Assembly (NCBI RefSeq): GCF_905475465.1
Contig: NC_062238.1
Location: 6,180,501-6,244,500, forward strand
DNA from: Pieris napi
Lineage: Eukaryota > Arthropoda > Insecta > Lepidoptera > Pieridae
Length of the DNA stretch: 64,000 nucleotides
Reading direction: 5' to 3'
This document shows positions 14,401-23,700 of the stretch, piece by piece. Position 1 is the stretch's first letter; each line of letters begins with the position of its first letter. A program made the position numbers and the translations under genes. Under the pieces are notes generated by a model that had not been told where the DNA came from, searched no databases, and saw only the letters and a list, made by a program, of their open reading frames with translations.

Positions 14401-17400
14401 TATGTGCTTAGGTACGCGTTCACCACAAAGGAACTGTGCGATTTCATCGGAGAAGTGATTGCAATTGTGATTGATTAGATGATAGGTTGAACCACTGGAA
14501 ATCAAAACAGACAATTTAAATCTATAGCTTCTTAACGAATAGTATAAGCCCATAAGGAAAATCATTTGAATAACTGATCAATTTAAAAAGCGTTGTTAAG
14601 CACATACACGGAATTAGGCAAAAAAGTATTTTTAATTAGGTAAGTATTAACCAAAATTTGTAATAAAATGTGTTATTTTTGTAAATTTTATGTTTACCGT
14701 AATTGTCATGTATTTTAAAATCGTTAAATTGTAACTTATATTAGATTAACTTAGAATTAGATACGATGTTATGTACTTTAATAAATAAATAAATAAACGA
14801 AGGGTATAATGCCGATGAGCAATTTATTATGTATTTAATTTGACATTGGGATCCTTTGGGATATGCTTGTACCGTCTAAAAAGTCTAATAATTAAAACAA
14901 TCAAAAAGTAACAATATTTTCTTAAGAAAACTTGATCAGCGCTCCATGTTTCGTAGTAAACGTTCTAATCATTCATATATAAGAATTGTTTAACTACAAA
15001 CTAGTAATTTTAGTCTTCTAGCTGTCGAAACCTGCAATTATTCGATATCATTTTGGCCAATCTTAATTCGGCAAATAGGAATTACTTTAATAAAACTTAC
15101 GCATATGTTGATGTAGCCAGGCCCTCTATGTACTGATTGAAGACTGGAAATGGTACGAATGTGTTCCCCAAGGTCTTAATTTGATGTGGAGCCCTCAAAC
15201 TTGTGCTACCCTGTAATATAAACATACCTAATATATCCAGTGGGACTAAAAACCTTTATGGGTGGGACATATTTTGAGCGAAGCATGTCGGTTCACCTTC
15301 ACAACATGAACACGTGTAATAGCGCACCTAGAAAGAATAATCCATTGGGACACAGCCAGGACTTGAGCGTATGACAAAAAACATATTCCAAGAAATAATA
15401 TTTTCCATTAATAACACTCGTTTATTAAAATCTAAACATAAAATTTTTCCATTATTTTGTTGACTTAAAAGTTTAAAACAACTATAATAATATATTGCAT
15501 CAATTTCTTTAATTTTTATCTATTTTATAGACAAGTAGGTTATTAGGCTTCCATGTCATGCCGTAAATTTTTGAGTATAATAACTCGTAGAAACAAAAAT
15601 CATTTTTAGTACTCACTGCTGTGCTAGAACGCATTGACCACGCATAACCAAGACAATTTAAATAAAGTATTCCGATGGCACAGTCCTTTTATTGTGCTCA
15701 AATTAAATACGCAACCTGTATTTAATGTATCTTCCTATATTTACTCCTATGACATCAAAGAGCCGGAGGTGAAATGCACAATATTTTACAAAATACGCAA
15801 AGCGCCGCGCGGCCGTGTTTATTTCCTAAATGTCAGGTTGGCTACGTGCCCGCTTTTCTTATACGAATTTACTACTCTATTATAGCTAAGTTCTTGCAAA
15901 CTGGTCGTATCTTTTTGATGAGTTCGATGTTAAAGACGGTTACCATATTGCCATGTATTTCGTTAACGACGCAAGTCTTGTAACCCTAAGGGAGTTTGGA
16001 AAAAACACAACCAATTTTGTATGTATTAATGTTTTTATTAGATTAAATCAAGCAAGCTTAAAACCGGAATGTATCAGTTGCAATAGTAGTTGACCAGGTA
16101 AACAACTTAAGTTAGTAACTTTAACTGAATTATAGATATATTTATTGAAAGCATTTCATAGGTTAGAGTTAGACAAGTCCAGTTTTTTGTCTTATATTTT
16201 TTTCTTCATATTATAAGGAAGGTTAGAAAACATCATGCTACGACCGGATTAACGCTTTGCACACCTAGATTCCACATAGAAAGTCTCGTCTTCGAAATTC
16301 AATAAATAAAACTGTAGCGACGTAGTTTATATGACAAAAATAACATACACGCGTTCAGAGTAAAAATAGTACATATCATGACGATGCGATTCTATGGCGA
16401 AATACATCAGCTATTAAATGATGAATGCCGAAAACGCTAATTGCCATCATCAATATGTTTCGATGACAGTGAACAATTTATTATTGGCAATTATTATATT
16501 CAGCATACCTCCAAACCATACTTTTTATTCGCAACAACGAACACATTAAAACTAACAAGGAATAACAATCTAACTTGGTCAACGAATATTTAGGCGCATG
16601 CTTTCCGAATACTCGAAGATAGAGCAATTTGGGTAATTATTTTAATTTGATCTGGCAACTCTAGTAATACGCATAAATACTATTATACTTGTAAATGTTT
16701 TTTTATAATAACTCGTCAGAATAAGATGATATGTTTGAATAGTTATGAAAAGAAATGTAATGGGCTGTTTATGTCGCTAGTGGCGAACAGGAATAGATGT
16801 CGCGTGGGCATTCCACTGTTCTGAATATCAATTACTTGTAAATTTCTACTAAGCTCCTAAACGTATGTTCGGTCAAAATTGCACTATTAGAAAAATGCAA
16901 TTTAAATGGAAAAATTTAGAACTAATTTATATTCAAAATCGCATTCAAAAGCAGAGACATTTAGGAGTTTGTATCATTAAACATTATTTTAAGACATTTC
17001 CTTTTCCCGAGAATCGAAACAAAGGCACATCTTCTACCCCCTCGATTAGGGAATCCAAAAGAATTTCTATACAATAATATACTCTTTAAGATCACTTGCC
17101 AATGATCTGTTCTTAAACAAATTTTAAACAACGTTTTTGTTTTATAACTGGTGTAATCAATTTGTGACAAAACCCGATTATAATTAATGAGTAATTTGTC
17201 GAATTCTATTTGCGTAAGGTCAATTTGTATGTTGCGGTGGTTTGACAAGATCAAAAAACAGAATGTGTATAGTGTACATTTTTTATAGAGCAAACGGGCA
17301 GTTGCAAGAGACACGTTATGAGCTCATGGACACTCATGCCGCCAGAAGATTCACGAGTGCCAAAAATTTGTAGTTCATTTCTTGAAAAGCCCTATTCTGA

Positions 17401-18366
17401 ATTTGTTCGGAAATACTTTGATGGGCAGGTTACACACAGTGGGTAGTGCGCGGCATTAAATGCCTTATACATACACGCGGGATTACAATTATGGAGGGCC
17501 GAGGGTCTAGATGAAAAATATTGAAAGGAGTGAGAGAGACTTTCTTTATTTATGTTAACAATTTCTAAAGATTAAGTAATATTAATCTTGTTATAAAGGT
17601 CACGATAACCACAAAACACACATGTTCTTTCTTTTATGAGCAAGGTAACAACTTGTAGAATGTTTGAATGACAATTGCCACGTGAAACGTAATTGTGGTG
17701 CCATAGTAATATTTAAATGTATTGCAACTTCTCCTTAGCTTTGTTAACCTTATAACTTATCTGTATTCAGTGAACCAAGGCTAGGGTTTCTTGTAACAAA
17801 ACATCAATTTTATTTGCTTATATCGACTATTACAAGTTATTACTGAAATTCTTATTGAAATATTGCTTACCGGTGGGCAGCTGCTTATGCCTTGTCCTCC
17901 AAAGAAGTACTCTCGCTCATACACAACTATGGATGTATGCCAAACACCTTCCACTTTGTGGCCTGTAAATGCAAATTTAGTTTAAATTTGGAATAAGGAA
18001 AAATAAAACAATGATTACAATTCTGGAGATCCACAAGTTACTGGCAACAAGTAAAAAACTTTATACATAGAAAACAAGGATCATCAGCCTAGAAACCTAT
18101 CACAAAACTGTGAAAAAAATATATTAATGTTTTATGATCTTAGTTTTAAATCTCAACATAAACAAAATATAGGTAATATTATTATAACATAATTATTCAT
18201 ATATTATTCTGTCACAAAATATACTCATGGTGTATTTTTAAAGGTCTCAAACTCATTAATAAGTATTAAACATTTACTTACCAACTATACTTGGTGATAT
18301 CACTGATGCCAGGCCATTAGTCAAGTCATAGATATAAAGATCTACAGGAACCCCTTCTGACTGCAT
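1..18366 (-). CDS. PPPDE (DeSI-type) peptidase with C-terminal PUL domain, 3' part missing
   Basis: Eleven coding exons on the minus strand, with all phases compatible: 18282-18366, 17871-17962, 15101-15210, 14314-14494, 12604-12686, 11109-11233, 7302-7456, 5165-5312, 3211-3401, 888-992 and 1-82 (runs off the left edge). The first 452 codons are visible. Residues 1-150 form a PPPDE/DeSI cysteine isopeptidase domain: the N-terminus resembles DESI1 (VDLYIYDLTNGLA), and the catalytic pair is His37 (in GVWHTSIVVY) and Cys107 (in INHNCNHF), spaced almost as in human DESI1 (His38/Cys108). Residues 157-277 are a charged linker with a KERKKEKKRKK run and likely coiled coil. From about residue 327 a PUL domain begins (GVLRCLAASALKDD, MCNLFENTSSSEW, FGTALLYNVASK). 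PUL binds p97/VCP in PLAA; DeSI enzymes deconjugate SUMO or ubiquitin. The start is the first ATG before the domain. The fungal PPPDE-thioredoxin-PUL arrangement is similar, but no thioredoxin domain is visible here. Domain calls are firm; substrate is unknown. Confidence 0.9.
206..413. mobile_element. MITE-like near-complete inverted repeat
   Basis: A 38-bp arm starting GCGATTCTGTAACTCACTTT at 207 recurs inverted up to 413. The inner sequence (GCGCTCAAATCA and a segment containing 'tgatttggcatt') also pairs, so nearly the whole 208 bp folds back. It lies in the last visible intron of the PPPDE-PUL gene. The transposon family was not identified. Confidence 0.65.
1020..1287 (+). mobile_element. 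MITE with GGGAGCGTTCAAGTATTACG termini, copy 1
   Basis: The terminal inverted repeats GGGAGCGTTCAAGTATTACG and its complement bound 268 bp. TTTA directly flanks both ends and may be the target duplication. Homologous copies lie at 25858-26128 (inverted) and 26942-27217. It begins 27 bp upstream of the exon at 888-992 in the gene's direction. Confidence 0.75.
1573..1876 (-). mobile_element. Non-autonomous Helitron, copy 1
   Basis: Read on the minus strand it starts TCTAATAT and ends with the hairpin GCAAAACGACG/TTTGC followed about ten bases later by CAGCTAG, the CTRR-type 3' end of Helitrons. The internal 'ccgaaacggctcgaccg' matches the copy at 6721-7051. No coding capacity. Lepidopteran genomes carry many such elements. 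Confidence 0.75.
2001..2425. mobile_element. PIF/Harbinger-like MITE interrupted by a SINE
   Basis: Termini AGGCCGATTTACATTATC pair with the right end (interrupted at 2153-2410), and TTA flanks both sides (1998-2000 and 2426-2428), the 3-bp duplication typical of PIF/Harbinger. The long subterminal arms (TTAGTGTTTAGGAGAGTGCT) also pair. The insertion splits the right terminal repeat. The same AGGCCG terminus bounds the element at 11724-12298. Confidence 0.75.
2156..2410 (+). mobile_element. tRNA-derived SINE, copy 1 (full length)
   Basis: The head is tRNA-like, with an A box (TGGTCTAGTGGTTAG) and a B box (GGGTTCGATCCCC), followed by a non-tRNA body with a short TATC repeat and an A-rich tail. 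AATG on either side is a possible short target duplication. It is inserted inside the right terminal repeat of the MITE at 2001-2425. A near-identical inverted copy is at 25372-25614 and a fragment at 35954-36051. It is not a working tRNA gene, because the acceptor stem does not close. Confidence 0.85.
3477..3784 (+). mobile_element. Non-autonomous element with GACGTGACAACGTC ends, copy A
   Basis: It starts TTGACGTGACAACGTCTTAT, and the inverse motif ATGACGTTGTCACGTTCAA lies near the right end, followed by a conserved tail (GTAAACCGACTTTACAGACA). It carries one unit of the 18-bp motif that is multiplied in copy B (5384-5780, inverted). It lies 75 bp upstream (gene sense) of the PUL exon 3211-3401. 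Family not identified. Confidence 0.6.
4066..4411 (+). pseudogene. Remnant of a Tc1/mariner-superfamily transposase
   Basis: A 76-codon frame encodes the C-terminal catalytic part of a DDE transposase: WFPKDGATLHT (normally WFQQDGATxHT) and LISRRGDINWPPRS, typical of mariner-like elements. The frame then breaks, and after a frameshift similarity resumes (NKPTSLAQLKENIRHEMAAI) to about 4411. The frameshift, stop and missing N-terminal half show it is dead. It lies in the intron between the PPPDE-PUL exons at 3211 and 5165, in the opposite orientation to the gene. Confidence 0.75.
4702..5121. mobile_element. MITE with 46-bp terminal inverted repeats
   Basis: Termini begin CAGCCCGTTCCCACTAGTCG and pair for about 46 bp. 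TTA duplications flank both ends (4699-4701 and 5122-5124), suggesting a PIF/Harbinger-like non-autonomous element. Its right end is only 43 bp from the splice donor of the exon at 5165-5312, so it probably contributes intronic sequence next to that donor. Confidence 0.75.
5384..5780 (-). mobile_element. Non-autonomous element with GACGTGACAACGTC ends, copy B
   Basis: An inverted copy of the element at 3477-3784, matching through both ends and through the middle. It differs by expansion of one 18-bp internal motif to six tandem units (5603-5710). Copies A and B point in opposite directions on either side of the exon at 5165-5312. Confidence 0.65.
5603..5712 (+). repeat. 18-bp tandem repeat, six perfect units
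   Basis: The unit GCCTCAGAGCGAGGTAAC is repeated six times without a mismatch. Each unit holds a small dyad (CCTC-agagc-GAGG). The homologous element at 3477-3784 has a single unit, so the array arose after the copies diverged. Confidence 0.95.
5818..5882. repeat. Perfect 25-bp inverted repeat (hairpin)
   Basis: Arms 5818-5842 and 5858-5882 are exact reverse complements around a 15-base loop. The right arm corresponds to part of the duplicated PUL exon; the left arm looks like an inverted copy of it. Confidence 0.95.
5818..5970 (-). pseudogene. Decayed duplicate of the PUL exon at 3211-3401
   Basis: On the minus strand, 5842-5960 aligns with the middle of the exon at 3211-3401: 'cttttaaaagatgacgta' and 'ctacaccaagatag' are shared, and residues LKDDV, LHQD and ALY are recognisable. 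It has lost two codons, and a CAA codon has become an in-frame TAA (about 5907). No clear splice sites flank it. It lies in the intron between exons 7302-7456 and 5165-5312, in the gene's orientation, so I read it as an exon duplication that has died. A perfect hairpin overlaps its end. Confidence 0.7.
6721..7051 (+). mobile_element. Non-autonomous Helitron, copy 2
   Basis: Starts TCTAATATATAAAATTCTCG and ends with the hairpin 'gcaaaacgacgtttgc' then GGTCAGCTAG. Inserted after A and before T, as Helitrons do. No coding frame. Homologous to 1573-1876. Confidence 0.8.
8459..8640 (+). repeat. TGTA microsatellite and A-rich simple repeat
   Basis: About eight TGTA units at 8459-8490, then about 90 bp of unique sequence ('cttcggactcgattttgacc'), then an A-rich run with a nine-base period (gaaaaaaat) at 8581-8640. 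No gene seen. Confidence 0.85.
8648..8843. mobile_element. Hairpin element with 39-bp perfect arms
   Basis: The arm CTAGAACACACGCTTTTAAA onward (8648-8686) is exactly reversed at 8805-8843. The 118-bp loop is unique. Probably a small foldback or MITE element; no family assigned. Confidence 0.6.
9015..10241 (-). pseudogene. Unrecognised long reading frame, interrupted by a stop
   Basis: The longest stop-free run is 9015-10094 (about 359 codons), but it has no ATG at its start: the codon after the upstream TAA (10095-10097) is TTG. The same frame upstream of that stop, up to 10241, still reads like protein (for example QCSQLPHKHRIDSFPCPRKW). It ends at the edge of a MITE (10246-10642) that may have cut off its 5' part. 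Notable segments are ALFYRPRLTMDIRSLIESIW, KGKVYYPRCLKD and PPEYGDDDFANDVHCVQHF. I do not recognise the family, and see no transmembrane segments, zinc fingers or RT/transposase motifs. It lies in the intron between the PPPDE-PUL exons at 7302 and 11109, in the same orientation. Likely origins are an unclassified mobile element, an endogenised viral gene or a retrogene. Confidence 0.5.
10246..10642. mobile_element. MITE with TATA target duplication
   Basis: Termini GTCGTATTTTTAATTAGACG pair exactly at the ends and continue imperfectly into AAGTCAACTGAC. TATA flanks both sides (10242-10245 and 10643-10646). Its left end abuts the unrecognised reading frame at 9015-10241. Confidence 0.75.
11724..12298 (+). 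mobile_element. Truncated PIF/Harbinger element
   Basis: Terminal repeats of about 35 bp (AGGCCG[C/A]TTCACATAT, then ATCAGTGAAGCCACAGTT) bound 575 bp, with TAA on the left and TTA on the right as the TWA-type target site. Inside is a transposase fragment (11880-12143). It lies in the intron between the PPPDE-PUL exons at 11109 and 12604. Confidence 0.75.
11880..12143 (+). pseudogene. Harbinger transposase N-terminal fragment
   Basis: An 87-codon frame from the ATG at 11880 contains KWVHEAWQLRETEGEFITLY, followed by KELV. This matches the W-V-x(n)-R-x(3)-G-x-[FY]-x-T-L-x-x-E-L signature near the N-terminus of PIF/Harbinger nucleases. The DDE catalytic region is missing, so it cannot be active. 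It sits within matching terminal repeats, which supports the identity. Confidence 0.7.
12744..12870 (+). repeat. Lepidopteran 'gggcaaacggg' interspersed repeat, copy 1
   Basis: After a T-tract come GGGGGCAAACGGGCAGGAGG, CTCACCTGATGTTAAGTGAT and CCGCCGCCCATGGACAC, a repeat widely seen in moth and butterfly sequence. Diverged copies are at 17282-17480 and 32138-32400. It has no coding capacity and only 57 bp separates it from the exon at 12604-12686. Confidence 0.75.
13766..13960 (+). mobile_element. Pogo/Tigger-like element fragment
   Basis: TA followed by CAGTGAAACCTGGTTAAGTG, CAAGGGACCTGCAATGTCGT and repeated 'cacttatagaggt' motifs resembles the terminal region of pogo-group elements. The right end was not found. 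The same layout, with better preserved ends, is at 41872-42373. Confidence 0.5.
14000..14235 (+). repeat. Diverged direct repeats (about 75-85 bp)
   Basis: Three degenerate units contain 'atggcgcgtaac', 'aaaaatgtgac' or a relic of it, 'ttttttccaac' and 'gataaagaagtttcacttc'. A related 'cgtaagaagtgaaacttctt' lies at 13707 and a weaker one at 20336. Probably internal repeats of an unidentified element. They end about 80 bp from the exon at 14314-14494. Confidence 0.55.
17282..17480 (+). repeat. 'gggcaaacggg' interspersed repeat, copy 2 (diverged)
   Basis: 'atagagcaaacgggcag', 'catggacactcatgccgcca', 'cttgaaaagccctattctga' and 'gtgcgcggcattaaatgcct' follow the order of the common lepidopteran repeat. 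No coding frame. Confidence 0.6.
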
Positions 18367-20795
18367 GGTGTATGTTTTATGTACCTGGTCATATAACAAT
18401 TCATATTTTAAAAAATTAGTAACCTTATAAAAATAAATATCATTGTATAGAACAGCAATAAAAGCTGTCTTTATAGTACAAAAGAAGGAGTTTTGATTAA
18501 TTACAACAATAACATTTAAACACACTTAAAATTATCAATGTAAGAAAATATTTTTAAAAACTTTCAACACCCGCTAAATTTGTATGATATAATCTGCATT
18601 GTACAATAAAACATGATTGATTGCTTTTTCAAAATAACTATAGAGAAAGAATACATTTTTTATTATACTTAAAACTTAGTTGAAATATATTTTATTGTAT
18701 ATATTAAAAAAGAAACAATATTTTATAACAAATTTATTATTCTAATGAAATTGATACTTATTATACACACTTATTACATAATAATATTTACACACCACAA
18801 CATAAATGTAACTAGCATTTATGTGCTTATTGCATTTTGTTCGTCCAACATTCCATATATTACTTGGTCTAACAAAATAAAAGAAACTCAAAAAACCATA
18901 CATACCTATTTTAATTACTTAATACTTTTTGTTTTGGTACACAATTTGCATACATACACTTTTTTATAAATTAATAAAATATTTTAAATAAATATTAGCG
19001 TACTGCAAGAACACGAAACTTGAAAGTGCATCGACAGCTCCAATGCACCGCGATCAACACCTGCGATCCTCTTATCTGGCGGCGTGTCAGACTACACGAC
19101 ACCCACACATATACCACCGTTACTATTCTATTTATAATTCGCTGGAATCCCGTATCATCATCGTTCTCACCTATTTAATGTAGCGAACAACAAATAACAA
19201 AGAAGTCCGGATGACTTTCCATACTTACGCATTAAGTTTTTGAATGTAGAGCCTGGGGGACGATTAATTATTATAAAATTATGTTTAATTTACAATATAA
19301 TCTATGTTAACCTCATTTTATTAAATGCACTTTCCAAATTCTAATTAAGTTAGACAAACAAATGATGTTAAACTTATCATTTTAGAAAAATATATAATTG
19401 TAGTTTGATAGTTTGTATATGTCATTCCCCATTAAGCATTAAGGTAAGTATTCTGTGCTCATTAGATTGAAAAAAAAATTAAGATTTTAACCGTTGCAAA
19501 ACACCCGAAGGAGGTCTAGGATAAGATTTACAAATAAGCCTTTTTTGTTACAAATCATTTTTCAGGCATGCATTTTATAGATACCTATAAAATTCTAGTT
19601 CTTTCTATCTTTCAAAATCTTTCTTCTAGCAAAAAAAAAAACGTGTGGCACTCGGGGACTGCTGCAGTAAGTAAGGCGGTTTTTCTTTGGTATTAATAAA
19701 TTCAATCTAACACTCTACCAGACTCATACTAACACGCCTATACAAGCTGTCTCACTCTAGGCCAGGTTTCTCACGGCATTTTCCTGCACGTTTTTTTGCA
19801 GTATACGTCTTAACGAATAAATAGTGTACATAGACCCATTCACACGACGTTTGTACTGCAAAATATCGTACACCGTTTATACGTTCAAACGAATACTCAA
19901 CGGACTTGTCAAGCAAATCGAATGAACTTTAACGTTAATTTATTTTTCACGAATGAAAATCTAACATGTGAACACCCGGGTGAAAGTACGTTAAAAAACG
20001 AATACAAAGAAAACGTGCAGGACATTGCCCATGTGAACCCAGTCCAACGCGTAACGGCTGCATCGGCCGCGCTTACGCTACGTCACCGATCTCGTCAGAA
20101 AGATGTGAATACGCAGTATGCGTTCTGTCCCACTCTAACGTTAGGTCAGGTTTTAATTTTCGTTACGGAATTTCTTGATTCGGTCGCCGCGTTCAAAGCC
20201 CGCGATAAAATCTATTCAATAGCTTAAAATATTCTTTTTTTAACTAGAAACTCGCATAAAGTTAAAACTATGGCCATAATATAAAAAAAATTGTTATCCC
20301 ATGATGAAAAAAAAGGGTGCAAGTACTTATGTACACTCGTAAGAAGTTATACTTCTTTGGCATTATTAAAAATAGTTTTTGATTGCTACTGAACGCTGTT
20401 TTTCTACTGTCGATACCGAATGTAATTTTCATACAAATTTAGTTTTCGACTTTCTTACATACGTCATACACTACTGTTAAGGCATCTTGACTAAGCTCCC
20501 AGTACAATTACCACAAAACGTGGACATTAAATTATGCTAATCAAAGGCTTGAGAACTAATGTACTAATTTATGTAATTGTAAAATAAATAAAATAATGTT
20601 TCATTTATTGGTACCAATATTTATTTTCAGAACGCAGGAAAGCAATCGCTATTGACAATTGGCTATTGTGTAATGTCATTGTCATAAGATAGCAAAAGAC
20701 ATTCTAAGTTTTATAACAACTTGAATTGAACATCAAGTTCAATTTGATAAGTCATGTCAACATAGTGCTGTGAAATAATTATTTTGGAAAACATT
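18367..20795. promoter_or_regulatory. Divergent intergenic region, PPPDE-PUL gene / NPL4
   Basis: 2.4 kb between two start codons pointing away from each other, so both promoters should lie here. The GC-richer stretch 19020-19200 is a candidate transcription start region for the minus gene. 19740-20230 is also less AT-rich, with several CpG. I saw no TATA box I would defend. A transposon-like fragment (CTCGTAAGAAGTTATACTTC) lies near 20338. Otherwise the region is AT-rich with no coding frame. Confidence 0.5.
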
Positions 20796-23700
20796 ATGTC
20801 TGGATCAAAGAAAATGGTAAAAAAATTATTTTAATTTAATTTTACCCTTGCATTTTCAAATACCCGATAGCTATTATATCCTACTTTTTGCTAACGTTTT
20901 GAATGATAACGTTTACGCCACTTGGTTTAGGTTTTTAAGTTTTTCGTAGTAATCCTAGCGCTTGTAGTTACTAATTTTATTGTTATAGTGCAATAGAGTC
21001 AATTTATTTGATAAATTAAATAAATAGTATGGTTTAAAGTAATTAAAAAAACTGATGACTCGGCAAAATTGGTATGCCTTGTCATATCGTTATATCGCTA
21101 CAGTGGTTGACCTCTTGCAATCGTGTATTCGCAGACACTCCGTGTGCAGTCATCGGAGGGCACGAACCGTGTCGAGGTGTTATACTCTGACGTGACGGCT
21201 AAGTTGTTTGAACGAGTGTACGAAACCTTCCACCTGAACACCTTTGGTTTCTCACTTCATAAGGATCGCGCGCATAAAGAAGAGATCATATCGAGCAAAT
21301 CTCGTCAACTTAGAGAATATGGATTACAGCATGGAGATATGATATACATGAGTCCAGTAAATGGAGCTGTACTCTTTGATCAGCCTTCTACAAGCATTGA
21401 GGTATGATCAATACATTTTTAAAATACCTATTCCTATCCTGGATGGGCATCTTTTTTATTAGTTAACTTTAAATGACAAATGAAATGAAAATGAAACTTT
21501 ACATTAATGTACTTTAAATTACAGACCAATAAGTCATTTGGCATGGAAACTGAACCATCAACATCATCAGCATCTTTAGTACCCTCAAAAGGCCTTAAAA
21601 AACAAAATGTTCCTCAAGAAGATGAAATTGATTTACAACTGTACCAAATGCCAGGCAATATACAACGGCAGAGGGATGAAAAATTGTAAGTGTCATATGT
21701 AATATCTAATAGCATCCATAATTGTTTGAAAGGGTTCTTGCTCTAAAGAAACAAATACTATCTAGAGAATACATAATTGGTTATAGTTCTACAAGATACC
21801 TGTTAATTTGATACAGAACCATGTCCAGTCTTGGTTTAGTAGGGTGATATGATATCATAGGACAATGATTTAGTGGCTAATGCACATTGTGGTGGACGCT
21901 TAGGTCCTAGATAAGAGCCCTGGTATAACTATAATTGTTTTGGCTTGGCTGATGGCTATCATTCACAAATTGAGTTCTACAAATATATATGAATTTTATT
22001 CAAATATTAAAGATTTATGAAATTAAGTTCTTACTATTGCTTTTCATGTTAGATTAAGAAATCTTACACAATCTATATAAAATGATAAAAATATTGTTTA
22101 AAATTATGTTCTTCAGATGTCGGCATAATTCAAAAGGATGTTGTGTACACTGTTCTCCTCTTGAACCCTGGGACGAGAACTACCTCAAGGAACATAATAT
22201 TAAACACATCTCTTTTCACTCATATTTACGTAAGATGACATCTGGGAAATTCATTTCATTAGATGAATTGTCTTGTAAAATTAAACCAGGTAAAAAATTG
22301 TTTCTTATTGCTTACTTTTACTGTTTTTCTAAGCTGCAACATCTACATATGCATAGTATAGTACAAATTATATGGCATATTATGGCAAAAATCCTACATA
22401 TAATTTTGCAAAAAAAAATTTACAATATCTCATATGGAACTATATATTTTAAGGGTGTAAAGAACATCCGCCATGGCCGCGTGGAATCTGTTCTACGTGT
22501 CAACCAGGCGCTGTCACGTTAAATAGACAGCCTTATCGTCATGTAGACAATGTGTTATTGGAACACGCGGCGCCAGTAGACCGATTTCTAGCATATTGGC
22601 GAGCCACTGGCCACCAACGTATTGGATTTTTGTATGGACAGTATGAGAGCCACCCAGATGTACCATTGGGTAAGTCTAGGGTAAATAATTATGGTCGATC
22701 TGAGGTCGGAAAGGTTAAGGGGGTGAGAATTTAAGGGTAAAAACGGTTTATCTCGATTTCCGGCAAAACTATAAGTCCTATGGAAAAAGTCAAATGGCAA
22801 AGTTGTAGATAATAAAAAGATCTAAAACTTTTGTATTTACACTTTTTTCACATAACCTCAAAATTTATGTGAAAAATTAAAAAAACCAAGTTTTTGGTTT
22901 TTATTTTTTACAAAAAAAAATCCACGAAGTTTGGTGAAAAGTTACCTTTTTATGTCCTAAATACGCTGTAATTTATTTGATTTGAAATATTAATTTTTTC
23001 ACGTTATTTTGAATTATCATCGAAAATTCACCCGTCAGCTTTTTTCAAAAAGTTGGTGTGCTTTCTGTTAGTTGAAATCTCTACTTTCCGATGGTAAAAA
23101 TGATATGGAATAAAAAATAAAATATATATTACTATAGTAATGCTTCTCAGAAAATGCAAAAATTCGAATCGAAAAATGCAGTAAATTTGTCACCTTTTTA
23201 TCCTTTTCCAATGGGTTTCATCCTACTATTATTTTTATTAAGTACCTTTTTATAGGCTTCTACCCTGGTCTAATTGAAAATACATGACTTATTTAAATTT
23301 GTAATAGTTCACTTTTTTTCTTCTCTTTTGCTGATGTAATAACTAAAAGCTTAAGTAAGGTGTTAAGATAAAGGTTTATGGCAGGTATCCGCTCCCGCGT
23401 GGCCGCGATATATGAGCCTCCTCAGGAATGCTCCAGGGATCACATTGCTTTAGCCCCAGATGACAAAGAACAGTTGCTCAATGAGATTGCTGCCCGTCTT
23501 GGACTGAGACGCGTGGGCTGGGTGTTCACTGATCTTATGCCTTTGGACTTAGCAGCTGGAACTGTGAAGAAAGTCAGGTAAATGCAATCTCCTTGTCTCT
23601 AATGGACACTGGGAACATAAGAAAAATAATTTATTTGTTGCATCCTAAATACTCGCAAGTGAAATAAAATATGCTTCTGAATAGACTTGACCGCTTAGTG

